Notes: generated by a model not told the origin, from the letters alone. A stretch of 64,000 bases of DNA from Thermodesulfobacteriota bacterium (GCA_030583865.1 CP129479.1:1540744-1604743); one strand, 5' to 3'. Shown: positions 26,112 to 34,222, counted from the stretch's first letter. Made by a program: numbers and translations.

Positions 26112-27275
26112 TTAAGATTGGCCCTGCATCGCCTCTATAAGTATCTTCGCCACCTCCGGCCTGCTGAATTCGGGCGGCGGGTAGGTGCCGCTGCGAAGCA
26201 TCTCCCTTACCTTTGTCCCTGAAAGTATGACGTGCTCGGATGCGTCGTGAGAGCAGGTCTTGTACGACGCCATGCCGACGCACCTCTTGCAGTAGAAGGT
26301 GTGGTCGAAGAAAAGCGGGGTTATGCCTATGGCCTGCGGGTCGAAGTTCTCGAAGATGTAGTGCGCGTCGAAGGTGCCGTAGTAGCTGCCGACCCCTGCG
26401 TGGTCCCTGCCGATTATGAAATGCGTGCACCCGTAGTTCTTCCTTATGAGGGCGTGGAAAACGGCCTCCTTGGGCCCGGCATAGCGCATTGCCGCCGGGT
26501 TCACGACCAGCGCGACCCTGTCCTTCGGGTAATAGTTCTCTATGAGCGCCTTGTAGCACTTCATTCGGACAGCCGCGGGTATGTCGTCGCCCTTGGTCTC
26601 GCCCACGAGCGGGTGTATGAGGATGCCGTCGACTATTTCGAGCGCGCACTTCTGTATGTACTCGTGCGCCCTGTGGATGGGGTTCCGCGTCTGGAAGCCA
26701 ACGACCCTCTTCCAGCCCTTCTCCTTGAAGAGGGCCCTCGTGTCCCTGGGGTCGAGCCTCTCTTCCATGAACTGCGTGTGCACGGGCCTCTTTACGAGAG
26801 ATACCTTGCCGCCAAGGAGCATGTCCCCCATCTCGTAGACCTTTTTTACGCCGGGGTGCTTGTCCTCCGCGGTCCCGTAGACCTGGATGGCTTCCTTTTC
26901 CTTGTCGTGCGGGAATATCTCCTCGATGACGAGGGTGGCGAGTATGTCGCCGTCCCCGGCTGCGAGGGCCACTTCCATGCCGGGCTTTAATGAAGCCGCC
27001 TCATCCCCGGTGGCGGAGAGGGTTATCGGCATGGTCCAGGGAAGCCCGTTCTTAAGATGCATGGTGTCCATGACGGAATGGTAGTCGTCCCTGCACATGA
27101 AGCCATCGAGCGGGCTGAACGCGCCTATGGCGATCATCTCGATGTCCGAGATCTCCCTGTCGTTCAGGGTGAGCTTCCTGAGCCCGCCGGCCTTCCGGGC
27201 GAGCTCCTCCCTTTCCTTGCCTTCAAGCGCCCTGTTCACCAGGACGCCGCCGTGCGGCTTTATGAGTCCTTCCAC
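26112..27275 (-). CDS. sat: Sulfate adenylyltransferase (homo-oligomeric ATP sulfurylase)
   Basis: Converts sulfate and ATP to adenosine 5'-phosphosulfate. The 387-residue protein shows the nucleotide-binding motifs QTRNPIHRAHE and GRDHAGVGSYY, together with the N-terminal GAFSPLDGFM segment. Near the C-terminus FYCKRCVGMASYKTC resembles the zinc-ligand region of the bacterial/archaeal Sat form. This is the single-chain Sat type, not CysDN. Start is GTG at 27275 with AAGGAGG nine bases upstream. It is flanked by family A elements on both sides and follows cysH on the same strand. Assimilatory use is implied by the neighbours. Confidence 0.96.
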   Translation of the reverse strand: MEGLIKPHGGVLVNRALEGKEREELARKAGGLRKLTLNDREISDIEMIAIGAFSPLDGFMCRDDYHSVMDTMHLKNGLPWTMPITLSATGDEAASLKPGMEVALAAGDGDILATLVIEEIFPHDKEKEAIQVYGTAEDKHPGVKKVYEMGDMLLGGKVSLVKRPVHTQFMEERLDPRDTRALFKEKGWKRVVGFQTRNPIHRAHEYIQKCALEIVDGILIHPLVGETKGDDIPAAVRMKCYKALIENYYPKDRVALVVNPAAMRYAGPKEAVFHALIRKNYGCTHFIIGRDHAGVGSYYGTFDAHYIFENFDPQAIGITPLFFDHTFYCKRCVGMASYKTCSHDASEHVILSGTKVREMLRSGTYPPPEFSRPEVAKILIEAMQGQS

Positions 27276-27335
27276 TTCCTGCTACCTCCTTGGGAGTATG
27301 GTTTGGCGCGATTTCTTTGAGTACAGGCTGTCTTC

Positions 27336-27460
27336 AAAAATCGACTATTTTTTCTGAGGTCAAGGAAGGGCGGAAATAATAAGCGGAGCATATATGGCAA
27401 TATGTGAGCATTATTATTTTCGCCCTGACGCAGAGATCAGGAAAAAGAGCGATTTTTATT
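27336..27460. repeat. Dispersed palindromic repeat family A, copy A3
   Basis: A long copy with GTCAAGGAAGG, AAGCGGAGCATATATGG, ATATGTGAGCATTATTATTTT and GAGCGATTTTTATT. The cysH stop codon (27456-27458) lies inside its right end. The central arms changed together (AATAATAAGC with GCATTATTATT), a compensatory change relative to AATAAAAAGC/GCATTTTTATT in other copies. Confidence 0.85.
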
Positions 27461-28154
27461 TGTGCAAACCGCACTCGGTCTTCTGGAACCCGGCCCACCT
27501 TCCGGCCCTCGGGTCTTCGCCCGGCGCGACCGGCTTGGTGCAGGGCTCGCATCCTATGGAAGGGTAGTTCTGGTCGTGGAGCACGTTATAGGGAACGCCG
27601 TTGGCCTTTATGTAATTCCAGACGTCCTCGGATTTCCACCTTACGAGCGGGTTGACCTTCACGAGCCCGAACTTGGCGTCCCAGGACACGACCGGCGCGT
27701 TCGCCCTCGTGGGGGCCTGGTCCCTTCTTATGCCGGTTATCCAGCACTTCAAGCCTGAAAGGGCTTCTGCCAGTGGTATCATCTTCCTTATGTCGCAGCA
27801 CTTGTCCGGCTGGCTCTTCCAGAGCTCGGGCCCGTGCTCGGCGGCCATTTCCTCAAGCGTGGACTTCGCGCCGTACCTTTCGGGCTTTATGCCGTACTTC
27901 TCGATGAGCCTGTCCCTTACGCCGAGGGATTCCTTGAAGAGCAGGTCGGTGTCGAGATAGAACACCCTCGCGTCCGGCTTGATCTTTACTAGCATGTCGA
28001 CGAGGGCCACGTCCTCGGCCCCGAAGCTGCAGGCGAGCGAAAGGTCGCTCGTCGAGAAGTTCTCGACCGCCCACCTGATCGCCTCTTCAGGCGCCTTGCC
28101 TTCGAGACTTTCGCTGACTTTCCTAAGCTCTTCCTCTGTCCACTTCTTTGACAT
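27456..28154 (-). CDS. cysH: Assimilatory adenylyl-sulfate (APS/PAPS) reductase
   Basis: Reduces activated sulfate to sulfite with thioredoxin. At 232 residues it has the PP-loop-type start ACSFGAEDVALVDM and the iron-sulfur cysteine pair CCDIRKM. GCEPCTKP follows, and the C-terminal catalytic motif ECGLHK. The CC...CxxC set is the 4Fe-4S signature of enzymes that can use APS directly, which fits the absence of an APS kinase gene here. The ATG at 28154 has AAGGAGG upstream and overlaps the preceding gene by 32 bases. The stop codon lies in repeat A3. Confidence 0.95.
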   Translation of the reverse strand: MSKKWTEEELRKVSESLEGKAPEEAIRWAVENFSTSDLSLACSFGAEDVALVDMLVKIKPDARVFYLDTDLLFKESLGVRDRLIEKYGIKPERYGAKSTLEEMAAEHGPELWKSQPDKCCDIRKMIPLAEALSGLKCWITGIRRDQAPTRANAPVVSWDAKFGLVKVNPLVRWKSEDVWNYIKANGVPYNVLHDQNYPSIGCEPCTKPVAPGEDPRAGRWAGFQKTECGLHK

Positions 28155-28647
28155 CTTTCTTGTCCTCCTTTATAGGTCCCTGGCCGCCCGTAAAGACGAT
28201 GACCTCGCACGGCGCTTTCTCGGCCACTTCGTCCGCGTAGCTCCGCTGGAAGTACCTGAGAATCGCCCTCTCCTTCCTCTTCACGAGCACTGCCGTTGTT
28301 ATGCCCATCCCCTCTATCGCGGAGAGCACCTTTTCGACCGGCTCCCCGGCCTCCATGAGCGGCTCGAATGCCACCCCCTCCTCCATAGCCCTTATCTGAA
28401 CCTTCCCTAGCTCCTCGTAACCCCTCTGCCTGTACTCCTTCATCATGGCCTCGGAGACCTGCGATGAAGGCCTGTCGCCGATGAAGCCGATATCCGAGAA
28501 GGCGTCGAACACGTCGTCAGCGGCCCCGGCCGCTATGAGGTAGAGCGCCACGAGAGCGGCCTTATCCTCCCTGGCCCTCCTGACCGCCAAATCCAGCGCC
28601 TCGTCGGAGGATATATACGACGGGAGCACGAGAAGCACCTTTTTCAT
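28123..28647 (-). CDS. Universal stress protein-like protein
   Basis: A 174-residue alpha/beta protein with the UspA-like pattern: KKVLLVLPSYISSDEALDLAVRRA at the N-terminus, and the final strand CEVIVFTGG. The ATP-binding GxxGxxxxG(S/T) box of ATP-binding Usps is not clear; VKRKERAILRYFQRSYADEV stands in that place. It starts one base after the SLC13 gene and overlaps cysH by 32 bases, so it belongs to the sulfate operon. Its role there is unknown. Confidence 0.7.
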   Translation of the reverse strand: MKKVLLVLPSYISSDEALDLAVRRAREDKAALVALYLIAAGAADDVFDAFSDIGFIGDRPSSQVSEAMMKEYRQRGYEELGKVQIRAMEEGVAFEPLMEAGEPVEKVLSAIEGMGITTAVLVKRKERAILRYFQRSYADEVAEKAPCEVIVFTGGQGPIKEDKKDVKEVDRGRA

Positions 28648-28648
28648 C

Positions 28649-30076
28649 TCAATACCCCATGCCTATGAGCGGCCACCAGAAGGCCGCGACGAGGTTGAAG
28701 AGGACCCACGCCAGCACGTTCACGATGACGCCAGCCCTCATCATGTCCCGCATGGATATGTAGTTCGAGGACGCGGCCAGGGCGTTGGCCGGGGTGGACA
28801 TCGGAAACATGAATGCGAGCCCCGCCGGCACGGCGATGGCGAAGGTCACGAGCGCCGGGTCGAGCGCGAGCTTGTCCGCTATGGCTATGCTCGCCGGCAG
28901 GAGCACCGCTATCACGGCGGCGTTGCTCATGCCTTCCGTGAGGAAAAGGGCCAAGAGCGAAAACACCAGTATGACGCTCCACGGGCTCGTGGCCCAGCTC
29001 CCGACCATTCCGTTAACCATCCATTCCGCCGCCCCGCTCTTGTGGAGCGACGAGCCTAGGATTATGGCCCCGCCGTACATGAGTATTATACCCCAGTTGA
29101 CGTATTCTTCTATATCTTTCCAACGTACGAGCTTCAGGACGAAAAGGAAGACCACCGAGGTCAGGGCGATTGACGAGAGCCCGAGCCTCCTCCCCAGGAA
29201 CATCCATGCGAGGACGGTTGCCAGCATGACTACGCCAACGGCGTATTCCGTGTACCTTACCTTACCCAGGGCCTTGAGCTTCTTCCCGAGCGCCTCGGCA
29301 GCCCCCTCAACCCCCTGTATGTCCATGGGGAAGGACCTCATCAGGATGATGAACCCGAGGATGAGAAGGATGACGACCAAAGGGAACACCGCTACCGCGT
29401 AGTCGAGGAAGCCTATGGTCTGGCCCGTCATCTCGTTAAGTATCCCGACTGCGAGCGGCACCCTGGCACCGCCAAGGAAGGTCGCGATACCGCCTATGAC
29501 GCAGCCCCACGCAAGGGCGAGGAAAAGGAGCTTCCCGTAATTGGACCTCCCCGGCCTTATCCCGAGGCTCTTTGATATCTCAAGCACGATAGGGAACAGC
29601 ATGGCCGCTACCGCGTGCTCGGACATGAAAAACGAGAGCGCGGCGGAAAGGAGGAATATCGCCAGGACGAGTTTTTTGGGCGAACTCCCGAACCGGCTCA
29701 GCATATACAGGGCTATCCTTGTAGAGAGCCCGGAGCCCATGACCGCGCCGGCCAGTATGAACGCGCCCAGGATGAAGAAGACCGCCTCGTTCCCGAAAAG
29801 CGCATAGGTCTCCCTGGTCGAGAGGACGCCCAGGAACGGGACGAGCACGATTGCCAATATGCTCGTTATCGCGAGCGGTATCACGTTGGTGACCCATAGG
29901 ACGAGGCACACTGCGAAGACGGCTATTGCCTTCTGCCCCTCGGGCGTAAGCCCCTCCGGGGTGGTCATCCCGAGTATGTAGAGGAAGGACGCGGCGAGCG
30001 TGACGAAAAAGAGCGGCCTCAGGGCCTTAAGCCCCAGGAGCACCCATATGGGCCTCGTGTCTATTTTGACGCTCAA
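28649..30076 (-). CDS. SLC13/DASS-family anion transporter, probable sulfate permease
   Basis: A 475-residue inner-membrane protein with about 11-12 hydrophobic helices. It matches the divalent anion:sodium symporter family, with the helix-hairpin segments FLMSEHAVAAMLFP and the repeat LTEGMSNAAVIAVLLP. The family carries dicarboxylates, phosphate or sulfate. The position directly before usp-cysH-sat makes sulfate the likely substrate (inference). The start is TTG at 30076 with GGGAG seven bases upstream. Short repeat A6 separates it from the radical SAM gene. Confidence 0.85.
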   Translation of the reverse strand: MSVKIDTRPIWVLLGLKALRPLFFVTLAASFLYILGMTTPEGLTPEGQKAIAVFAVCLVLWVTNVIPLAITSILAIVLVPFLGVLSTRETYALFGNEAVFFILGAFILAGAVMGSGLSTRIALYMLSRFGSSPKKLVLAIFLLSAALSFFMSEHAVAAMLFPIVLEISKSLGIRPGRSNYGKLLFLALAWGCVIGGIATFLGGARVPLAVGILNEMTGQTIGFLDYAVAVFPLVVILLILGFIILMRSFPMDIQGVEGAAEALGKKLKALGKVRYTEYAVGVVMLATVLAWMFLGRRLGLSSIALTSVVFLFVLKLVRWKDIEEYVNWGIILMYGGAIILGSSLHKSGAAEWMVNGMVGSWATSPWSVILVFSLLALFLTEGMSNAAVIAVLLPASIAIADKLALDPALVTFAIAVPAGLAFMFPMSTPANALAASSNYISMRDMMRAGVIVNVLAWVLFNLVAAFWWPLIGMGY

Positions 30077-30114
30077 CGGGAAACTCCCAAAAAAAAGACT
30101 CCGGCAAACTGCTT

Positions 30115-30175
30115 AAAATCAGAGTTTACGCTCTTTTCCCGGCCTGACGCGGAGTCCGGGGAAAAGATCGTTTGC
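30115..30175. repeat. Short copy of repeat family A (A6)
   Basis: A 61-bp version with the middle deleted. TTTTCCCGGCCTGACGCGGA and GTCCGGGGAAAAGATCG match the right half of the long copies, and the left arm is AATCAGAG. It ends 3 bp past the stop of the radical SAM gene. Confidence 0.7.
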
Positions 30176-30177
30176 CA

Positions 30178-31368
30178 TCAATGCTCGTGCTCGGGGTCCT
30201 TGTCCACCACCCTGAGCTTCCTTCTGAGGGACGAAAGCCCCCAGGCGGTCTTCATGCCGAGCCTGGATTTGTAGAAGCTGTCCATAAGGCCGCCTTTCGA
30301 GTCGTCGACAAGGTCCTTTATCTCCGCCGGGGTCGTGACCATGCTCAAGTCCCTCACCCAGTTGAGGTTGACTTTCTTCTTCTTGATTGCCTTATACAGG
30401 TGCTTGTAGACCGGGAGTATTATCTCGGTCGTAAGCGGCTCTATCCGGAGGTCCTTCTCGGACGAGGGCCTGTATATAGGGAGCACTGGCACAACGCCCA
30501 TGTCGGTCAGGCAGTCTATGCCCATGCAGGTCGACCCGGGCGGCTCAAGCCCCACGATGAGGTGCGAGGCCACGGTCCCGTTCGGGAATATCTTCGCCGC
30601 GTACCCGAGGGCCTCCATGTACCGTTTCCTCCCTATGAGGGCCGCCCTGCCGGGGCATATTATCTCGAAGAGCTCCTTGTCGAATATCTCGAGGTTATAA
30701 AGGACCGAGTCGGCCCCGATGGCGTATGTCTCGTCTATCCAGCGGTTCTCCCTGGGCGGAAGGGCCTCCACCGCCACGAGGCAGTTGAAGTTCTTCTTTA
30801 CGGCGGTTATGTATGGCTTGAGGAACTCTATCCCTCCGTCGTCGCCGGGGCTGAAGCCTATTGAAAGGTATATTATGCCGGAGGCCTTCTCCTTCAAGAC
30901 CGCGCCGACCGTCTCTATTACCTCGTCGACCGTGTATACCCGGTCGGGCCCGCCTGCCACGTTGAAGTTCCCGGCGCAGTACCTGCACTCGATGCTCCGG
31001 TTGAAGAAGTCGCACCGCTTTGAAGGCGTAACTACCGTGTAGCTCCCGTGCGAGGCTGCTATGTCCCGGAAGGGAACTCCGGTGGAGGTGCTCCCGCCGC
31101 AGAAGGCCGGCTTCGGCACGAGCTTCACGGGGACCTCGCCCTTGCCGTCGGTTATGAAGTAATCCTCCCCCGACCGCCTTATGGTGTAAGGCGAGTTCCT
31201 GGTGAAGACCTCCCTGCACGGTATGTTCACCAGCGTGTCCCTCGGGAGGAGTATGTCAATGCCCGAGGAGCCGCACGCCCACGCCTGGACCACGGGGTCT
31301 TCTATCCTTATCCCCCGGAGCATGAGGTCGATCTTCAGGGAAGCCGGCTTATCTATGTACTTTCCCAT
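30178..31368 (-). CDS. Radical SAM-like protein with unusual CX8CX2C motif
   Basis: A 396-residue protein of unknown reaction. The iron-sulfur motif is C119-X8-C128-X2-C131 (RCDFFNRSIECRYC), wider than the canonical CX3CX2C. A barrel-like region follows with GIIYLSIGFSPGDDGGIEFL and VASHLIVGLEPPG, typical of radical SAM GGE and C-terminal strands. The first 110 residues form an N-terminal domain with C32, C51 and C90. It lies 28 bp downstream of the ThiF-type gene in the sulfur island. The family call rests on the overall pattern; a different Fe-S enzyme cannot be excluded. Confidence 0.75.
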   Translation of the reverse strand: MGKYIDKPASLKIDLMLRGIRIEDPVVQAWACGSSGIDILLPRDTLVNIPCREVFTRNSPYTIRRSGEDYFITDGKGEVPVKLVPKPAFCGGSTSTGVPFRDIAASHGSYTVVTPSKRCDFFNRSIECRYCAGNFNVAGGPDRVYTVDEVIETVGAVLKEKASGIIYLSIGFSPGDDGGIEFLKPYITAVKKNFNCLVAVEALPPRENRWIDETYAIGADSVLYNLEIFDKELFEIICPGRAALIGRKRYMEALGYAAKIFPNGTVASHLIVGLEPPGSTCMGIDCLTDMGVVPVLPIYRPSSEKDLRIEPLTTEIILPVYKHLYKAIKKKKVNLNWVRDLSMVTTPAEIKDLVDDSKGGLMDSFYKSRLGMKTAWGLSSLRRKLRVVDKDPEHEH

Positions 31369-31396
31369 TCACAATCCGATCTCGGGACAAAAGCCG

Positions 31397-32221
31397 CTAC
31401 TTCTCGCAGGTAACCGGCCTGAGCTCGCAGGCCTCTTCCTGGTAGGCCTTTAGCGTCGTTATTGTCGGCCGCTCCCCGCAGAGCGCGCACTCAGGGTCCT
31501 TCCTGACCTTTACCTTCCTGAAGGTCATCTTGAGGGCGTCGAATACCATGAGGTGCCCCTCAAGGGGGTCGCCTATGCCGAGGAGGAGCTTGATGGCCTC
31601 TACGGCCTGAAGGACCCCTATTACGCCGGCGAGCGCCCCCAGCACCCCCGCTTCCTGGCAGCTCGGAACCAGCCCTTTTGGCGGCGGCTCGGGGTAGAGG
31701 CACCTGTAGCACGGGAAGCCCTTTGCGGGGTGGAAGACCGAGACCTGGCCGTCGAACCTGAACATCGAGCCCGATACGAGCGGCTTCTCCTCGAAGAAGC
31801 AGGCGTCGTTCATGAGGAACCTTGTCGGGAAGTTGTCGCTCCCGTCAAGGACGACGTCGTATTCCCTGATTATCTCCCGGATATTATCCTCCGTAAGGCG
31901 GCCGTGAAACGGCAGGACATTGACGTCCGGGTTCAGCTTCCCTATGGTCTCCTTCGCCGAATGGACCTTGGGCTTTCCTATGCGCTCGGTATTATGTATG
32001 ACCTGGCGCTGCAGGTTGCTCAGGTCCACGCAGTCCCCGTCGGCCATGCCGATGGTACCCACGCCGGCGGCAGCGAGGTAAAGGAGGGCCGGGGAGCCCA
32101 GGCCGCCTGCGCCGAGGACAAAGACCCGGCTCTTAAGTAGCTTCGCCTGCCCCCTGCCTCCGACCTCCGGGAGTATGATGTGCCTTGAGTATCTTTCTAT
32201 CTGTTCCTCGTTGAAATCCAT
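31397..32221 (-). CDS. ThiF/MoeB-type sulfur-carrier adenylyltransferase
   Basis: An E1-like enzyme that activates the C-terminal glycine of a ubiquitin-fold sulfur carrier by adenylation. The 274-residue protein has ERYSRHIILPEVGG, the nucleotide loop GAGGLGSPALLYLAAAG, DLSNLQRQ and DGSDNFPTR. Zinc cysteines appear as CYRC and CALC. No rhodanese domain is fused, so the sulfur must come from another protein, plausibly TusA or the sulfite reductase branch. The ATG at 32221 starts directly at the domain; a TTG eight codons earlier overlaps the ribosome site. The probable substrate is the MoaD-like protein at 34456-34737. Confidence 0.92.
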   Translation of the reverse strand: MDFNEEQIERYSRHIILPEVGGRGQAKLLKSRVFVLGAGGLGSPALLYLAAAGVGTIGMADGDCVDLSNLQRQVIHNTERIGKPKVHSAKETIGKLNPDVNVLPFHGRLTEDNIREIIREYDVVLDGSDNFPTRFLMNDACFFEEKPLVSGSMFRFDGQVSVFHPAKGFPCYRCLYPEPPPKGLVPSCQEAGVLGALAGVIGVLQAVEAIKLLLGIGDPLEGHLMVFDALKMTFRKVKVRKDPECALCGERPTITTLKAYQEEACELRPVTCEK

Positions 32222-32265
32222 CTTCCGGAAACTCCTCCTCTGCAATGTCCGTAATGGCCTAATGC

Positions 32266-32285
32266 AAAAAAACCCCTCGCGGGGC
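32266..32285 (-). terminator. Intrinsic terminator between JAMM protease and ThiF genes
   Basis: On the minus strand CCCC-GCGA-GGGG forms a tight hairpin followed by seven T residues. It would end transcripts from cysK and the JAMM gene before the thiF-like gene. Confidence 0.8.
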
Positions 32286-32380
32286 AGAAGCGCCTTTTTA
32301 AGCGGGCGGCTCGATTATTTCTTTCAGAAAGGACGGTTCATTCAGGGCTCGTCAGGAAAAAGGCCAGAAACGACTGACGC

Positions 32381-32405
32381 GGCGGCGGGAATCGAACCCT
32401 CGTCC
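32381..32405 (-). other. Fragment resembling a tmRNA/tRNA 3' T-arm
   Basis: The minus strand reads GGACGAGGGTTCGATTCCC followed by GCCGCC. TTCGATTC is a T-loop, and the fragment is nearly identical to the 3' end of bacterial tmRNA. No acceptor 5' strand, D-arm or anticodon lies nearby, so this is a fragment and not a functional gene. Such fragments are often left by integrases as attachment sites. Confidence 0.5.
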
Positions 32406-32416
32406 GGCCCCGGCCG

Positions 32417-32872
32417 CTAGCCTTTCTCGTTTATCTTGATGCTCTCTTCCTTGAATGGCCCTTTCTCGTCCTCGATCATCCAGCTCCTTACCGATACGTC
32501 CTTGCCGCCCTTGACGGATATGATGAAATACGAATAGCCCGGCTGACCCCACTCCCTGTCGGTCGGCGAGGGCTTGTCAGGGTGGTCCGGGTGGGAATGG
32601 TAGAAACCCATCACGTCCATGCCCTGGGTCCTTGCTATCTTGTCTATGAGGTTCAGCTCCTTGGGGTCTATGATATACCTGTCATGGGCGCGCTCGGTAT
32701 TGACGTTAGACGCCCTCTGCGCCTCGAATATCCTCCGGGCCGTGTAAGTGGTCCCAACCAGCACACCGCAGCACTCGTGCGGGTAGGATTCCTTGGCGTG
32801 GTTTATTATCTCGTCGTAGGCGGACCTGGATATATGGATTACGCTCTTCCCTATGCCGAGGAACGAAAGCAC
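32417..32872 (-). CDS. JAMM/MPN metalloprotease (Mec+/HcyD-like)
   Basis: A 151-residue zinc protease. The JAMM motif is complete: E33 in HECCG, then H92-S-H94-P with S102 and D105 (HSHPDHPDKPSPTD). Relatives in sulfur pathways remove terminal residues from a ubiquitin-fold sulfur carrier or release cysteine from it (Mec+ in mycobacteria, HcyD in Wolinella, QbsD in Pseudomonas). Here the carrier gene ends in GG-AL, so trimming is needed. The start is GTG at 32872 with AAGGAG eight bases upstream. It lies 66 bp after cysK. Confidence 0.9.
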   Translation of the reverse strand: MLSFLGIGKSVIHISRSAYDEIINHAKESYPHECCGVLVGTTYTARRIFEAQRASNVNTERAHDRYIIDPKELNLIDKIARTQGMDVMGFYHSHPDHPDKPSPTDREWGQPGYSYFIISVKGGKDVSVRSWMIEDEKGPFKEESIKINEKG

Positions 32873-32938
32873 TTAAGTTTCTCCTTTAAGTATTTACTCT
32901 AACCACTTTAAAATCAAGCGATTTTAGACCTACTACAT

Positions 32939-33892
32939 TCAGGCTTCCCATAGCCGAGTGGAAAGGTACTTGTCCCCGCCGTCCGGGAAGATGGCGACCA
33001 CAACGCCTTTCTTAAGCTTCCTGGCGACCTCCATCGCTCCCCATAACGCCGCGCCCGATGACTGGCCGACGAGCAAGCCCTCTTCCCTCGCGAGCCTCTT
33101 TGCCATATCGTAAGACTCTTCCGTCGGGGCCGGGATCTTCTCGTCGAGCTCTTCCTCGTGGTATATGCCCGGCACTATCGAGGAGGCCATGTGCTTCAGG
33201 CCTTCAAGGCCGTGGAACGGGGTAGACGGCTCTACGGCTATGACCCTTATGTCCTTGCTGTACTCCTTGAGCCTTCTGCCTGTCCCCATGACAGTCCCGC
33301 CCGTGCCGATGGAGGCGACGAAATGGGTTACTCGGCCGCCGGTCTGCTCGTATATCTCGACACCCGTTCCGTTGAAATGCGCGAGCGGGTTCGAGGGGTT
33401 ATTGTACTGGTCGAGCTTGCAGTACTTCTCGGGGTCGTCCACATAGAGCTTCCAGGCGAGCCTTATCGCGCCGTCAGAGCCTTCGAGCGGGTTGGAGAAG
33501 ATGACCTTGGCCCCGAAGGCGTGGAGTATCTTCTTTCTCTCCTCGCTCACGTTGGCAGGCACGACCAGCTCGACCTTGTAGCCCTTCACGGCCCCTATCC
33601 AGGCATAGGCTATGCCGGTATTCCCCGAGGTAGAGTCGAGGATGACCTTGTCTTTCGTAAGCCTGCCGCTCGCCTCTGCGTCCTCAATCATGTTAAGGGC
33701 GGCCCTGTCCTTTACCGAGCCGCCGGGGTTGTAGCCCTCGAGTTTCGCGTATACCTCCACCTCGGTAGGAAGGTCCCTGGCGATATTGTTGATTTTTACA
33801 AGGGGGGTGTTGCCGACCAGGTCAAGAACCGAGTTTTTTGCCATGGAGAAAGCCTTTTCCGGCAGCGCTTCCAGAAGCCGTTGTCCTCTCAT
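32939..33892 (-). CDS. cysK: Cysteine synthase (PLP-dependent O-acetylserine/O-phosphoserine sulfhydrylase)
   Basis: A fold-type II PLP enzyme that makes cysteine from an activated serine and sulfide or a thiocarboxylate. K61 in GGSVKDRAA binds PLP, STSGNTG binds the substrate carboxylate, and GTGGTVMGTG binds the phosphate of PLP. The length is 317 residues. Two starts are possible: ATG 33892 has GGGGAGG eight bases upstream and was kept, while the ATG at 33844 begins at the domain (MAKNSVLDL). The sulfur-carrier genes nearby raise the option of CysM (CysO-dependent) activity. It has its own promoter with a repeated operator upstream. Confidence 0.92.
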   Translation of the reverse strand: MRGQRLLEALPEKAFSMAKNSVLDLVGNTPLVKINNIARDLPTEVEVYAKLEGYNPGGSVKDRAALNMIEDAEASGRLTKDKVILDSTSGNTGIAYAWIGAVKGYKVELVVPANVSEERKKILHAFGAKVIFSNPLEGSDGAIRLAWKLYVDDPEKYCKLDQYNNPSNPLAHFNGTGVEIYEQTGGRVTHFVASIGTGGTVMGTGRRLKEYSKDIRVIAVEPSTPFHGLEGLKHMASSIVPGIYHEEELDEKIPAPTEESYDMAKRLAREEGLLVGQSSGAALWGAMEVARKLKKGVVVAIFPDGGDKYLSTRLWEA

Positions 33893-33952
33893 TGCCTATA
33901 CCTCCCCAAACGGGGTGAAATTCCGCTCAAATGGACCGGTACTGACCGCGGT

Positions 33953-33993
33953 TAATACCTTAGTAAGCTTCTCAAGTTTATAATACCTTAGTA
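33953..33993 (-). promoter_or_regulatory. Duplicated operator-like word at the cysK promoter
   Basis: TAATACCTTAGTA occurs twice, at 33953-33965 and 33981-33993, exactly 28 bp apart. The distal copy overlaps the spacer of the cysK promoter and the proximal copy lies near the expected start of transcription. This layout fits repression. The half-site ATACC resembles sites of Rrf2-family regulators (IscR/CymR group); the regulator identity is inference. Confidence 0.6.
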
Positions 33994-34003
33994 TATTTGT
34001 CAA
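33977..34003 (-). promoter_or_regulatory. Promoter of cysK
   Basis: On the minus strand the -35 is TTGACA (34003-33998). The -10 is TATAAA at a 15-base spacer (33982-33977) or TAAACT at 17 bases. The duplicated operator word overlaps it. Confidence 0.55.
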
Positions 34004-34048
34004 CATATTTGGGCCGGCAAACCTTGAAAAAAAACCATATTGGAGCAC

Positions 34049-34089
34049 AAAAAAACCCCGTCCTCATGGGGCGGGGTTCAGGTTTTTTT
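34049..34089. terminator. Bidirectional intrinsic terminator after the NIL-domain gene
   Basis: The stem is AACCCCG/CGGGGTT with a short GC-rich interior. Seven A residues precede it and seven T residues follow a few bases after. It works best on the minus strand, ending the thrC-to-NIL operon about 135 bp after its last stop. Confidence 0.85.
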
Positions 34090-34222
34090 ATCCGTTCAGG
34101 CTCGCCGATGAGACCGGGCCGGCCAAGTCCAGGGGAAAGGCCGGGGCCCTTTATAATCGTCTGGGAAATCCTCGTTTTATATCCTGCGGCCCTCCTGATA
34201 CCTGGACCTTATTCCGGAACGG

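Larger units (their letters stand above)
33893..34222. other. Regulatory region between cysK and the NIL-domain gene
   Basis: These 330 bases hold, from right to left in transcription order, the terminator of the upstream operon (34049-34089), a minus-strand promoter (TTGACA at 34003-33998) and two copies of a 13-base operator-like word. No coding region was seen. Confidence 0.75.

Noticed and set aside
32381-32405. A complete tRNA or tmRNA gene
   Set aside because: Only the T-arm and 3' end are present; no acceptor 5' strand or anticodon arm pairs with it.
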